Of a stretch of 21,508 bases of DNA, positions 8,433 through 16,179 are shown piece after piece. Source of the stretch: a virus. The notes beneath the pieces were generated by a model. It saw only the letters and a program-made list of their open reading frames with translations. It ran no database searches and was not told where the DNA came from. The stretch is taken from IMG/VR virus record IMGVR_UViG_3300025695_000113, positions 1 through 21,508 of that record, one strand, 5' to 3'. A program made the translations under genes and the position numbers. The stretch's first letter is position 1, and every line of letters starts with the position of its first letter.

Positions 8433-11167
8433 ACTGGTTTCTTCTTAATAATGTCTGTTGGTTTCAATGCAGGTTCAGTCAATGGATCATTGTAGACCGA
8501 CTTCTTACCAAACTTGTTCTCGACAAAAGTAATTACGTCAAAGTATGGGTCTTCATTAGATGCATCGATTGAGTTATGTCCTAATACTTGACCGCCTGGG
8601 TACTTCTGATAGAACACCTCTAGTAGATGCTCAAGTGTTTTCATTTGTGCTTGTGTAAACGACTGCGCAGATCTATTGAGTAGCGGGTTCTCTGATTCAC
8701 TAGGAACATTAACACCACCAATCAAGCATACATCTACAGAGACTTCTTTGTGGCCACGTACATTGCTCGCATCCGTCCTATTGTCTAACGGCACACCACG
8801 CTGTAATCTACCGTCACGGCGAATTACATAATGATATTGAATACCATCATGACCCGCTTCGTTGTGTCGAATATGCAGTTCTTCTGAACCAATATTTGCA
8901 TTGGTGTATGTTTCACTAGCATGAACAATCACCTCACTGATATCACGCGTGACTTTGGTAAACTCTAATCCTAGTTCTTCCTTCGAGTCAACATAAGGGA
9001 AAGACTCGGTTTGTGAACGAAGATATCTTTTAACCAATTCTGCCAGATCAGTATCCTCTGTATAATAGTCACCGACTTCTGATACAATCTGTCCCGCAAT
9101 TGTTGTATTAACTTTGTCCAATGCTGATTCAATATTATCAATATTTGACTTAAAGTTTGAGATCTCGTCGGCACTAATGCCAGCACTCGCCGCTCGGTTA
9201 GATACTTGCTCAGTAAACGTCTTGGCATCACTGGCCGGAGTAGTCGCAATGATGCTCTTGAGTTGTGGACTAAAGTCATTGCTGGCAAGTGCAAGTGTTT
9301 TCGTAGCATTACCTTTTGCGGCCGGACTACCATCCAACAGATCATCTAATATGCCATTAACAATATCATCACCAATGCTAATAGCACCACCGAATAGGTT
9401 CTGAAACTCACTTGCAACAGATCCAGTCAAATCCTCGAATAGATCCTGCGCGGTACCAAATCCGGTGTCAATTGCTGTTTCTATAATATCACCAAAGTCA
9501 CTGAGAGCATCATCGACGACACCCAAGACATCACCGGCGACATCATCAATTATTCCACTAACCAATGCAGAACCCGTCACTACACCAACGGCCGCATTAG
9601 TTACGTCACTGAGTAGGGATGAATCGTCTTTACCCACAAGTTGAAGTGCATTTTCAACAGCACTGCTATCCGCAGATGATCTCCTTTGGGGTATATTTGC
9701 GGGTGGAGTTTCTAAAACAAATGAGCACTCGACATCATACGGAACCGCGTTTTCGGCATCGAACGTAGTCACCTCAAAGTTTAGATAGTATGATTTCATC
9801 TTTTCTGAAATAGTCCATTGTCTCGCTCCCGCACCTGCAGAATTACCACTGAAGACGGGATCATTATCACCAAATTTATCTTGATTTTGAGTCCACTCAA
9901 TAATTAAAGGGTTTTTATCATTCGATATTAGTTCGAATTTTTTACCGAAGAACGAAACGGGACTGCCTGATTTTGTTTCCGATAACCACACTTTGAAGTC
10001 AGCAGAATCTCTTAGAGTATCAGTCAATTTCGTTATTTCAAACTTACCAGATGCTTTTTTATCATCGAGAGTACTAAATCGAATATAATCCTTAAACTCG
10101 TTGCCCAGATTTAGAGAAACGTCAACTTCTTTCGAATCATTCGTACCCGTTGTGGTAACTGCTCCACCATACCATTCCGTAACTATTTCGGTTTCTCCAG
10201 TATCAGAATCTCCACCGCCACTCCACGTTTCCTTCATTGTGGCCAAACTGCCTAAGAACCCCGCACTCAAACCCTCAACCGAGACAGCACCCGCTACGGA
10301 TGATATTTGATCAATTAGACTCAATTTACGTGCGGCCGAAACTTCCACAGCACCCACTAACTGAGCAATAGAAGCACCGCCCATCGAAACAATATCAATA
10401 CTCTCATCCGGAGGTGTAATGCCAGTCAGGGTTTTAATTGTGGTGTTTACAGGTGTTGGAACTTTATCACTCCCAGAGGAAGTTCTAACTAACCCCCCAC
10501 TAAAAGTAATATTACCAATAGTAAGTGAATATCGGTCAGGACTATCCGTGACATCGACAGTGGTGCCGCTGTCTGTTGTGACAGTCACCGTCACCGCGTC
10601 TTCCTCTCTGTATCCAGTGCCGCCAAAAGTCAGACCGCCCTGATCATTATTCACAGTAATTGACGGATCAGAAGAATCTGCTGAAATGGTAACTTCATCT
10701 CCATCCAAATTAGTTGTGAGACTAATCAAATTTCCATCAGAATCATACACACCACTAGACCCGTCCAGTGGCAATATAGGTTTCTCAACTAAATTGCCGT
10801 CACTGTCTACTATAGGCACTCCACCAGCACTATCCATCACTAGTGTGGTATAAGGTAGTCCAAATATGTTAAAAGAAAATATCCCTGCACTCACGTTAGA
10901 AATTGTGTACAGTGGATTATGTGAGGGCATCAACGGAGAATTGGTTTGTATGCTAGTCAATAAAGAATTCGTGTAATTAGACGTATGTAGAACGTCCAAC
11001 GACTGAATACCACTGATATTAACGAGCGAGTTTGCATTACCAACCTTAGTAACGTTGTTGGCAACATAAATATTGTTCGCTTTATCAACAGCAGCCTTTA
11101 TATCAGACTGAGATGTATTATTCTTATTTGCTAATGCATTATTAAGTTTGTTGACTGCATCAACCAT
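8429..11167 (-). CDS. Baseplate hub protein with C-terminal N-acetylmuramoyl-L-alanine amidase domain
   Basis: 912 aa. The C-terminus (about 740-885) is an amidase_2/T7-lysozyme-type domain. It has VHASET (H749), IRHNEAGHDGIQYHYVIRRD (Y778), VDVCLIGGV, FTQAQMKTL and LGHNS...EDPYFD (H864, D873). These line up with T7 lysozyme H17, Y46, H122 and the C130 ligand, which is Asp here as in AmiD/AmpD. The T7 K128 position appears to be Asn. The domain should cleave the bond between muramic acid and L-Ala. The rest is not recognised: two DSDGNL motifs near 121 and 142, a beta-rich region to about 510, and a long Ala/Gly/Asp-rich amphipathic stretch (about 525-720). Its position between the OB-fold and spike genes suggests a tail-tip enzyme. 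An AGGGA ribosome-binding site precedes the ATG. Confidence 0.82.
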   Translation of the reverse strand: MVDAVNKLNNALANKNNTSQSDIKAAVDKANNIYVANNVTKVGNANSLVNISGIQSLDVLHTSNYTNSLLTSIQTNSPLMPSHNPLYTISNVSAGIFSFNIFGLPYTTLVMDSAGGVPIVDSDGNLVEKPILPLDGSSGVYDSDGNLISLTTNLDGDEVTISADSSDPSITVNNDQGGLTFGGTGYREEDAVTVTVTTDSGTTVDVTDSPDRYSLTIGNITFSGGLVRTSSGSDKVPTPVNTTIKTLTGITPPDESIDIVSMGGASIAQLVGAVEVSAARKLSLIDQISSVAGAVSVEGLSAGFLGSLATMKETWSGGGDSDTGETEIVTEWYGGAVTTTGTNDSKEVDVSLNLGNEFKDYIRFSTLDDKKASGKFEITKLTDTLRDSADFKVWLSETKSGSPVSFFGKKFELISNDKNPLIIEWTQNQDKFGDNDPVFSGNSAGAGARQWTISEKMKSYYLNFEVTTFDAENAVPYDVECSFVLETPPANIPQRRSSADSSAVENALQLVGKDDSSLLSDVTNAAVGVVTGSALVSGIIDDVAGDVLGVVDDALSDFGDIIETAIDTGFGTAQDLFEDLTGSVASEFQNLFGGAISIGDDIVNGILDDLLDGSPAAKGNATKTLALASNDFSPQLKSIIATTPASDAKTFTEQVSNRAASAGISADEISNFKSNIDNIESALDKVNTTIAGQIVSEVGDYYTEDTDLAELVKRYLRSQTESFPYVDSKEELGLEFTKVTRDISEVIVHASETYTNANIGSEELHIRHNEAGHDGIQYHYVIRRDGRLQRGVPLDNRTDASNVRGHKEVSVDVCLIGGVNVPSESENPLLNRSAQSFTQAQMKTLEHLLEVFYQKYPGGQVLGHNSIDASNEDPYFDVITFVENKFGKKSVYNDPLTEPALKPTDIIKKKPV

Positions 11168-11177
11168 TTAATTTTCC

Positions 11178-12044
11178 CTAAATATCAGAATTCTTATATA
11201 AAGAATATATTCTACTTACTTCGGCGGTATAATCGGCAGTAACAGGTGCGTAATATCTACCTATGATCTGACCAAGCGATTTGCCCTTTGCTGGATCAAT
11301 GATATCCGAATTCAATATGCGAATGTTTGCATCCACGTGTGTTGTATTTAGTTCGAACAGTATGAATGCTAACTGTGAAGAAAACCACCACCAGTTATTA
11401 TTAAACTGCTTTAGTCGAGTGAACCTAACATCACTCCAACCCAAAAGGCCTGTACCATTGACTGTTGGGTATATGGTAGAGAAACTAGGATCATGTTGGG
11501 ATATGCAACCAACAATCGCACACGACTGCTTTATGGTATAACCGTTAGAGAGAAAGAATCTCACTGCAGTATCCCTGCGAGCGTTGCTCGCAGCACTATC
11601 AATTGGATCTTGTGTGTAATTATCCAGTGCGGGGTTGTCTTCATCAACAGCAATCGTTGATTGATTGTAGAAATCGATATCTGGATTAACTCGCTCTAGT
11701 AAATCTTGATATGCTAGAGATAATTGAACCGAAGAAGGAAACTCTGTACGAGGAAGAGATCCGATTACCACAGGAACCTGTGACTCTTTACCATCCATGA
11801 ACAACCCAAAGACAAGCGAACCCGCTTCTAGTTTTGGAGTGCTACCTATGCCGCTAACTCCACCTTCGGTCGTAGGTAGAATACACTGCGCCCAAGGCAA
11901 ATCATTCTGCTTGATTTCTCGATTAGATGGATTGTGTACTCCGTGTATGCGCACACGTACGCGACCCTCAAATCCGTATGGAGGAGTTGTATCAATAACG
12001 TCAGCAACAAACCAACGGAAATTGTCGCCGTAATACTTCATCAT
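11178..12044 (-). CDS. 5: gp5-like hub protein: OB fold plus tail-lysozyme-like domain
   Basis: 288 aa. Residues about 8-100 form the gp5/VgrG OB fold: FRWFVADVIDTTPPYGFEGR, VRVRIHGVHNPS, DLPWAQCILP, then GSLVFGLFMDGKESQVPVVIG. This is the platform that sits on the gp27 trimer. Residues about 155-275 resemble the phage tail lysozyme family (Phage_lysozyme2): AIVGCISQHDPSF, then GTGLLGWSDVRFTRLKQF, SSQLAFILFEL and RYYAPVTAD. Family members usually have GNxxAES with the catalytic Glu; here the matching place reads QHDP, so activity is doubtful. The beta-helix of T4 gp5 is missing and encoded separately. The start overlaps gp27 (ATGA). A second ATG one codon later is possible. Confidence 0.8.
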   Translation of the reverse strand: MMKYYGDNFRWFVADVIDTTPPYGFEGRVRVRIHGVHNPSNREIKQNDLPWAQCILPTTEGGVSGIGSTPKLEAGSLVFGLFMDGKESQVPVVIGSLPRTEFPSSVQLSLAYQDLLERVNPDIDFYNQSTIAVDEDNPALDNYTQDPIDSAASNARRDTAVRFFLSNGYTIKQSCAIVGCISQHDPSFSTIYPTVNGTGLLGWSDVRFTRLKQFNNNWWWFSSQLAFILFELNTTHVDANIRILNSDIIDPAKGKSLGQIIGRYYAPVTADYTAEVSRIYSLYKNSDI

Positions 12045-13444
12045 GACGAAGGCCCTCTCTCTAATTTAACCACGGTCATAGCAACGTCATGACGAGTGTC
12101 TTTAAAGGTGTGTCTTGTATTCATAATAAGGAAATCACCACTACGTATGCGATCAAGTGGACTAGGTGTTTCTGGATCGTTGTTATCCGACAGTACATGA
12201 ATACGAATTTTATCACCCACCGTACCTCCAGACTTAATAAACCCTGGGCCTGGCACAGTCACATCGTATGCATTCTTTCCGAGTGCTTGTCTGTACGCCA
12301 TGCTCTCAATCTTCTTTAAATACATCTCTTTACTAACTTCGTCATGTAGAGATTTGTTCTCTCCGTATACCCCACGCGACACAACACTATGCATAATCTC
12401 AGCATCAGCATCTTGCATTGAAGTAGATTCTATATTGACCAATTCAACCGCAGGAGTTTGATATTGCCAATCAAGAACGTTTTGTTTTGTTATGTCGATC
12501 AACCCCTGTTTGTCTGCGGACACCAGAGAATTATAAAAATTAAAATGTTGAGACGTGGACTTACCTGTACTCAAATCAGTTACCGTATATCTAGACCCAA
12601 TGCCACCGTTACTCAATTGCTTCATGGTGTTCTGTATTTGGGTGACTTTCATTGACTGCACTTGAAAATATTGTAGAGTGGGGTCACCATTTTCTTCCTG
12701 CGCTTGTGTATTTGCAGGGGAGAATATAAACGGTATATCCGCATTCCATGCGGGTTGTTGTAACAGGACATCAAGACTTGCAAAACGTAATCGCTCATCG
12801 TGCATCGAAGCGTAAAGGAAATACGGCATTCCTGAGATTGTTGTGCATTTTTTAGTCAACCAACTCGCGGCCTCAAGAGGATGCATATAAGGAATGATTC
12901 CTTTAAACCCACTCTGTGCAGGAGTAGAAAGAAAGGATAAATCAATAGTTTTACCTAGTTCGTTATCACACAATTTAAAGATTTCGAGAGGCAGATCATT
13001 TTTAATCGATCGAGATATAAGTCGAGTCTTACTCACCACAGCATGTTCGTCAATAAAACCAAACACATATATCGAGGATTGGCCTGAATTAGATGACTTA
13101 ACTATTGTGTCGATGTGCGTCAATATAAAACTACGACTCATCACCTCCCCAGTTTTTTTGCCCTGCTGGGTTGGCGGAGTTTCCCCTGTTTTCTGAGTCG
13201 GGTTTTTCTCCTTGGCATTGTCTGACAACATTGTTATGTGGAGTCTTTCAGTTCCACTGAAGTTCAGTCCATCAAATGTGCCTTGATCGTCCGAGATTGC
13301 AATCTGACCCGTCATGAACGGTTTGTCAATCGCTTCAAAAAACACAAGTTCTACGATTAACTGGCGGACATCAAATACAAAATCTCCTAGTCTATCAGCA
13401 GAGATCTCAGCACGTTCATATTTAAACTGTTGTTCTTTACTCAT
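12041..13444 (-). CDS. 27: Baseplate central hub protein gp27-like
   Basis: 467 aa (T4 gp27, 391 aa). gp27 forms the trimeric cup of the hub that joins the tail tube to the gp5 spike and belongs to the late-control-D/VgrG N-terminal fold. Supporting features are the opening YERAEISADRLGDFVFDVRQ, followed by VFFEAIDKPFMTGQIAISDD, then LNFSGTERLHITM, and an FILTHIDTIVKSS block. The end is IRSGDFLIMNTRHTFKDTRH followed by VAMTVVKLERG, the closing strands seen in marine T4-like hub proteins. A polar low-complexity loop (about 78-100, rich in Lys, Thr, Gln and Pro) is inserted after the first domain. It starts on a TAATG overlap with gp53 and ends on an ATGA overlap with the gp5-like gene, as expected for partners made together. 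Confidence 0.82.
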   Translation of the reverse strand: MSKEQQFKYERAEISADRLGDFVFDVRQLIVELVFFEAIDKPFMTGQIAISDDQGTFDGLNFSGTERLHITMLSDNAKEKNPTQKTGETPPTQQGKKTGEVMSRSFILTHIDTIVKSSNSGQSSIYVFGFIDEHAVVSKTRLISRSIKNDLPLEIFKLCDNELGKTIDLSFLSTPAQSGFKGIIPYMHPLEAASWLTKKCTTISGMPYFLYASMHDERLRFASLDVLLQQPAWNADIPFIFSPANTQAQEENGDPTLQYFQVQSMKVTQIQNTMKQLSNGGIGSRYTVTDLSTGKSTSQHFNFYNSLVSADKQGLIDITKQNVLDWQYQTPAVELVNIESTSMQDADAEIMHSVVSRGVYGENKSLHDEVSKEMYLKKIESMAYRQALGKNAYDVTVPGPGFIKSGGTVGDKIRIHVLSDNNDPETPSPLDRIRSGDFLIMNTRHTFKDTRHDVAMTVVKLERGPSS

Positions 13445-14505
13445 TATTGTCTCATTAGTTCATTGAACTTATTCGCAATACCGTTCACTGCGTCTGCTCT
13501 AATATATTTGATCTGTCTCAATTCTTCATTTTTAGATCTCAGATATTCTAAGTGACTAATCGCAGTTGCACCATTTTTGTTTTGATCAATCGGATTGATA
13601 TCTACCCAATTACCATCCGCATCTTCGTAGTGATGGACACCATCATATTGAGCACTCTCATTAAATACGATCATAGATGTTGCGGTACCTGCGGGATTGA
13701 TATAGGACAATTCTTCTCCAACAATAAACCTACCATCTGTCAAGTTCTTGGTATTGATGAAGTATGTCACTTCATATGTAGATGTGGGATCAAACGGGAT
13801 ATCATAGATTGTTGCACTTCGAGCAAAACGTGCTATTTCGACACGCGCAGTATTGACGGGAAGACCATCTTTGAATACAGTCCATAATAGCGGAGAAGTA
13901 AATGACTCTCTACCCGATGCATCACTGCGTGTCAATGTGATCTGGCCATTAGAGTTAGGGGTGACTGATTGGTGTGCAATCTCAGATGTGGTAACAACAT
14001 TTTCGGTATCAATCACGAAAGTTCCCAATGCTAGGTCTCGTTTAATAATGATTCCACGGGTAGTGGATTGGTTACCTGTAACGATAGAACCCACTTCGAA
14101 TTGATCTGGTGCACTACCGACTAACTTAGTGCGATAGATTGGTTTGTTGTCATCATCGTAGTATTCGATAACATCTGGTTGTTGTAACTTGACCGTAACC
14201 ATTCGATGTGGATATCGCTTCTTTACCGCTTCATCTACCTCATGGGTAGTGAGGGGCCATCCATTCTCACGAAGATGATCGTTGGCAAGAAAGAACGTCC
14301 AGTAATAGTTAGTATTTCCATACAGTCGGAATGCCGTTTGATCTGGGCGCTCGTTCGCAGGGATAGTATAATCTTCAAAGAACAACAACTCTTCTTTGAT
14401 TTGATCGATGATATCAACATACTGCGTAAGATTGGTTGCTAGTGCATAACTAGTCTCGTTACCAAACTTATATGCAACAGGATTAAAATTCTTAAAGTAA
14501 CTCAT
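13444..14505 (-). CDS. 53: Baseplate wedge subunit gp53 with a large internal insertion
   Basis: 353 aa against 196 aa in T4. gp53 clamps neighbouring wedges around the hub. The N-terminal half (FKNFNPVAYKFGNE, IPANERPDQTAFRLYGNTNYYWTFFLAND split across two neighbouring segments) matches T4 gp53's RPEELANAIYGNPQLYWVLL block. The C-terminus (YLRSKNEELRQIKYIRADAV, about 321-340) matches T4 ENEKLRQIKIIAKSDI. Between them, about residues 112-300 are an insertion made of beta-rich modules, two of which contain FEVGSIVTG and FIVGEELSYINPAGTATS. The gene overlaps the gp48 stop by one base (TAATG) and has an AGGTTA ribosome-binding site inside the last gp48 codons. Confidence 0.88.
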   Translation of the reverse strand: MSYFKNFNPVAYKFGNETSYALATNLTQYVDIIDQIKEELLFFEDYTIPANERPDQTAFRLYGNTNYYWTFFLANDHLRENGWPLTTHEVDEAVKKRYPHRMVTVKLQQPDVIEYYDDDNKPIYRTKLVGSAPDQFEVGSIVTGNQSTTRGIIIKRDLALGTFVIDTENVVTTSEIAHQSVTPNSNGQITLTRSDASGRESFTSPLLWTVFKDGLPVNTARVEIARFARSATIYDIPFDPTSTYEVTYFINTKNLTDGRFIVGEELSYINPAGTATSMIVFNESAQYDGVHHYEDADGNWVDINPIDQNKNGATAISHLEYLRSKNEELRQIKYIRADAVNGIANKFNELMRQ

Positions 14506-15620
14506 TAATAACCTGCCTCTATGTCTTTACGTGTTAATGCAGCGGTCTCTTGGAAACTCAAAGTCATGTCAATCTCCATAAAGTTACCGTCAGAATGCAT
14601 TGCCATTTGAGATGCATTATACGTAGTAGATACATCACGCAAATAACAGGGTTTAATCTGAGCGAGACCTTTTATAGGTGCGCCGTCATATTCGAATTGT
14701 ATGTTAAACTTGTTAGGAAACTTATAACCTAAAGATAACCCGCCTACGCTCTTAATTTCGTCGGGGTACAGTTCGGTACGAAGGAATTTAACAATCTGGT
14801 TAACTTGGTCTGCTTCTTTCGCAGATCGCGCAACAAACTTAAATGCAAATGCGAACTCACGAATGTTGGGTTGTTTGAAAAGCACACGTGTATTTGGGTT
14901 GAGGGTAACACCACCTGCAAGTTTCTGAACTGCGGCCGCTTCTGCACCGAATGAACCAAACTTAGATGCAAGTTGAACTCCCGCAAGTTTAGCAACGTCT
15001 GCTCCACCGCCTCCGGTAAGACCAGTTACAAAAGAACCCACACCCTTAACCATAGACTCGGCAAACCCAAGACCCGCTTCCATTGCACCGCCCACAGCAC
15101 CCAAGTCAAAGTTCTCGTATGTCACGTTATCTCGAAATGCAAGACCCGCAGGAAGGTACAAGGAGATCTGTCTACCATCAACCTCAATAGTTTCGCCCAC
15201 AGCAGATTGATTCTGCTGACCTCTATATTCTTTTATCTGCTCTTGTAGACCACGGATCTGTGCAGTTATGTTGTCAATCTCTGCTTGAAATTCTGCTTGA
15301 GTTTTATCACTACTGTCGATATCAGATCGTATCTCATCAAGTTGTCTCTTTAATGCGTCGATATCTGATTGATTTTTTGCGATTAACTCACTAAATGCGT
15401 CACCTGCCGCATCACCAGTCGATTCTGTTGAAACTAAAGAAAAAATAACCCGCGCTTTATAGTCAGTATCGTCTAGAGGGTAACGAAGTGTGTTGGTATC
15501 TTCTGGTGTTTCTGATGTTGCACCACCATTGTCACCACTGCCTGCTGCAGCGGCATTGCCACCGCCTGCAGCAGCAGCCTGCCCATAATCGTCTGCGTTG
15601 TCTAAAGTTAATAAGGTCAT
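14505..15620 (-). CDS. 48: Baseplate tail-tube cap gp48
   Basis: 371 aa (T4 gp48, about 364 aa). gp48 sits on the hub and, with gp54, forms the platform on which the tail tube grows. The core match is the segment NIREFAFAFKFVARSAKEAD (about 250-270; T4 VFTWDLTPRSTEDL), with FLRTELYPDEIKS, and the ending IKPCYLRDVSTTYN...MEIDMTLSFQETAALTRKDI (T4 GPCQIQSIRFDKTPNG...FTLEITMREIITLNRASL). The N-terminus is an Ala/Gly-rich low-complexity stretch (about 15-33), followed by a predicted coiled coil at about 75-135 that I do not know from T4. A perfect late promoter 40 nt upstream heads the long hub operon. Confidence 0.85.
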   Translation of the reverse strand: MTLLTLDNADDYGQAAAAGGGNAAAAGSGDNGGATSETPEDTNTLRYPLDDTDYKARVIFSLVSTESTGDAAGDAFSELIAKNQSDIDALKRQLDEIRSDIDSSDKTQAEFQAEIDNITAQIRGLQEQIKEYRGQQNQSAVGETIEVDGRQISLYLPAGLAFRDNVTYENFDLGAVGGAMEAGLGFAESMVKGVGSFVTGLTGGGGADVAKLAGVQLASKFGSFGAEAAAVQKLAGGVTLNPNTRVLFKQPNIREFAFAFKFVARSAKEADQVNQIVKFLRTELYPDEIKSVGGLSLGYKFPNKFNIQFEYDGAPIKGLAQIKPCYLRDVSTTYNASQMAMHSDGNFMEIDMTLSFQETAALTRKDIEAGY

Positions 15621-15630
15621 TACTCGTATC

Positions 15631-15638
15631 CATAAATA
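15631..15638 (+). promoter_or_regulatory. Probable T4-type late promoter for gp4 (CATAAATA)
   Basis: Plus-strand CATAAATA, one base from the consensus and of the NATAAATA form. It is 29 nt ahead of the gp4 start, the same spacing as the other late promoters. It faces the minus-strand promoter at 15660-15667, so transcripts from the two would overlap at their 5' ends. Confidence 0.55.
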
Positions 15639-15659
15639 GGTTTATAGTTATCTAAATTC

Positions 15660-15667
15660 TATTTATA
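15660..15667 (-). promoter_or_regulatory. T4-type late promoter for the gp48 hub operon
   Basis: A perfect TATAAATA on the minus strand, 40 nt ahead of the gp48 start. Its upstream base overlaps the first base of the gp4 start codon (15667) on the other strand. Confidence 0.8.
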
Positions 15668-16179
15668 TGAAAACGTACAAAGGATTATATAAAATAAAAA
15701 ACCCCGACAAATATCGGGGTGACGCGCAGAATGTCGTCTATCGGTCTGGATGGGAGATGGCAGTCTGTAACCATCTTGACACTTCACCTTCAGTTGTTGA
15801 ATGGTCAAGTGAAGAGGTTATTATACCATACTTATGCGAAACTGACAAGAGAATGCATCGATATTTTGTAGATTTTTATGTAAAATACCGTAATGGCAAG
15901 TCAGTGTTAATAGAAGTTAAACCACACAAAGAGACTATGCCACCCAAGGGTTCAGGGAAGGGGGTATCACGTAGACGAATGCTCACCGAAGGAATGACCT
16001 ATATAAAGAACATATCAAAATGGAAGGCAGCAAAGGATTACTGTGCTGATCGTGGTTGGCACTTTGAGATATGGACAGAGAATGAACTACGTGCAATGAA
16101 CCTTCTACCCAAACCACTAGGTAAGAAACCTTTCAAACCACTGAAGAAAATGAAACCCTATAGGAAACCAAAGAAGTGA
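15667..16179 (+). CDS. 4: Head completion nuclease-fold protein gp4
   Basis: 170 aa. T4 gp4 (50/65) finishes the head before tail joining and has a TnsA-like restriction-endonuclease fold. Here the motif order is intact: VVYRSGWEMAV (E30), VVEWSSEEVIIPY, HRYFVDF (D69), then VLIEVKP (E83 and K85), which is a PD-(D/E)XK active site. A Lys-rich 20-residue tail (GKKPFKPLKKMKPYRKPKK) could bind DNA. The start matches the family's usual beginning (YKGLYKIKNPDKYRGD), but no clear ribosome-binding site precedes the ATG. The stop overlaps the GTG start of the next gene (GTGA). The NPDKYRGD codons also form a hairpin that reads as a terminator on the opposite strand. Confidence 0.9.
   Translation: MKTYKGLYKIKNPDKYRGDAQNVVYRSGWEMAVCNHLDTSPSVVEWSSEEVIIPYLCETDKRMHRYFVDFYVKYRNGKSVLIEVKPHKETMPPKGSGKGVSRRRMLTEGMTYIKNISKWKAAKDYCADRGWHFEIWTENELRAMNLLPKPLGKKPFKPLKKMKPYRKPKK
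15691..15720 (-). terminator. Minus-strand intrinsic terminator embedded in the gp4 coding sequence
   Basis: Positions 15701-15707 (ACCCCGA) and 15714-15720 (TCGGGGT) form a perfect 7-bp stem with a 6-base loop. On the minus strand the stem is followed by TTTTTTATTTT (15701 down to 15691), the form of an intrinsic terminator. It lies 24 bp before the minus-strand late promoter, so it would stop leftward antisense transcription before the gp48 operon starts anew. Confidence 0.6.

Noticed and set aside
11065-11072. Plus-strand CATAAATA resembling a late promoter
   Set aside because: It lies inside a minus-strand gene with no plus-strand gene downstream, so it is taken as chance in AT-rich sequence.
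363-15620. Many short plus-strand open frames opposite the baseplate genes
   Set aside because: They lie antisense to well-recognised genes, lack ribosome-binding sites and promoters, and show no protein family pattern.
15691-15720. The gp4 hairpin as a plus-strand terminator
   Set aside because: On the plus strand the stem is followed by GACGCGCAG with no T-run, so it could only terminate on the minus strand.
15667-16179. TnsA-like transposition endonuclease
   Set aside because: The PD-(D/E)XK fold is shared, but the start motif, length and neighbouring baseplate genes fit T4 gp4. No transposon ends or partner genes are present.
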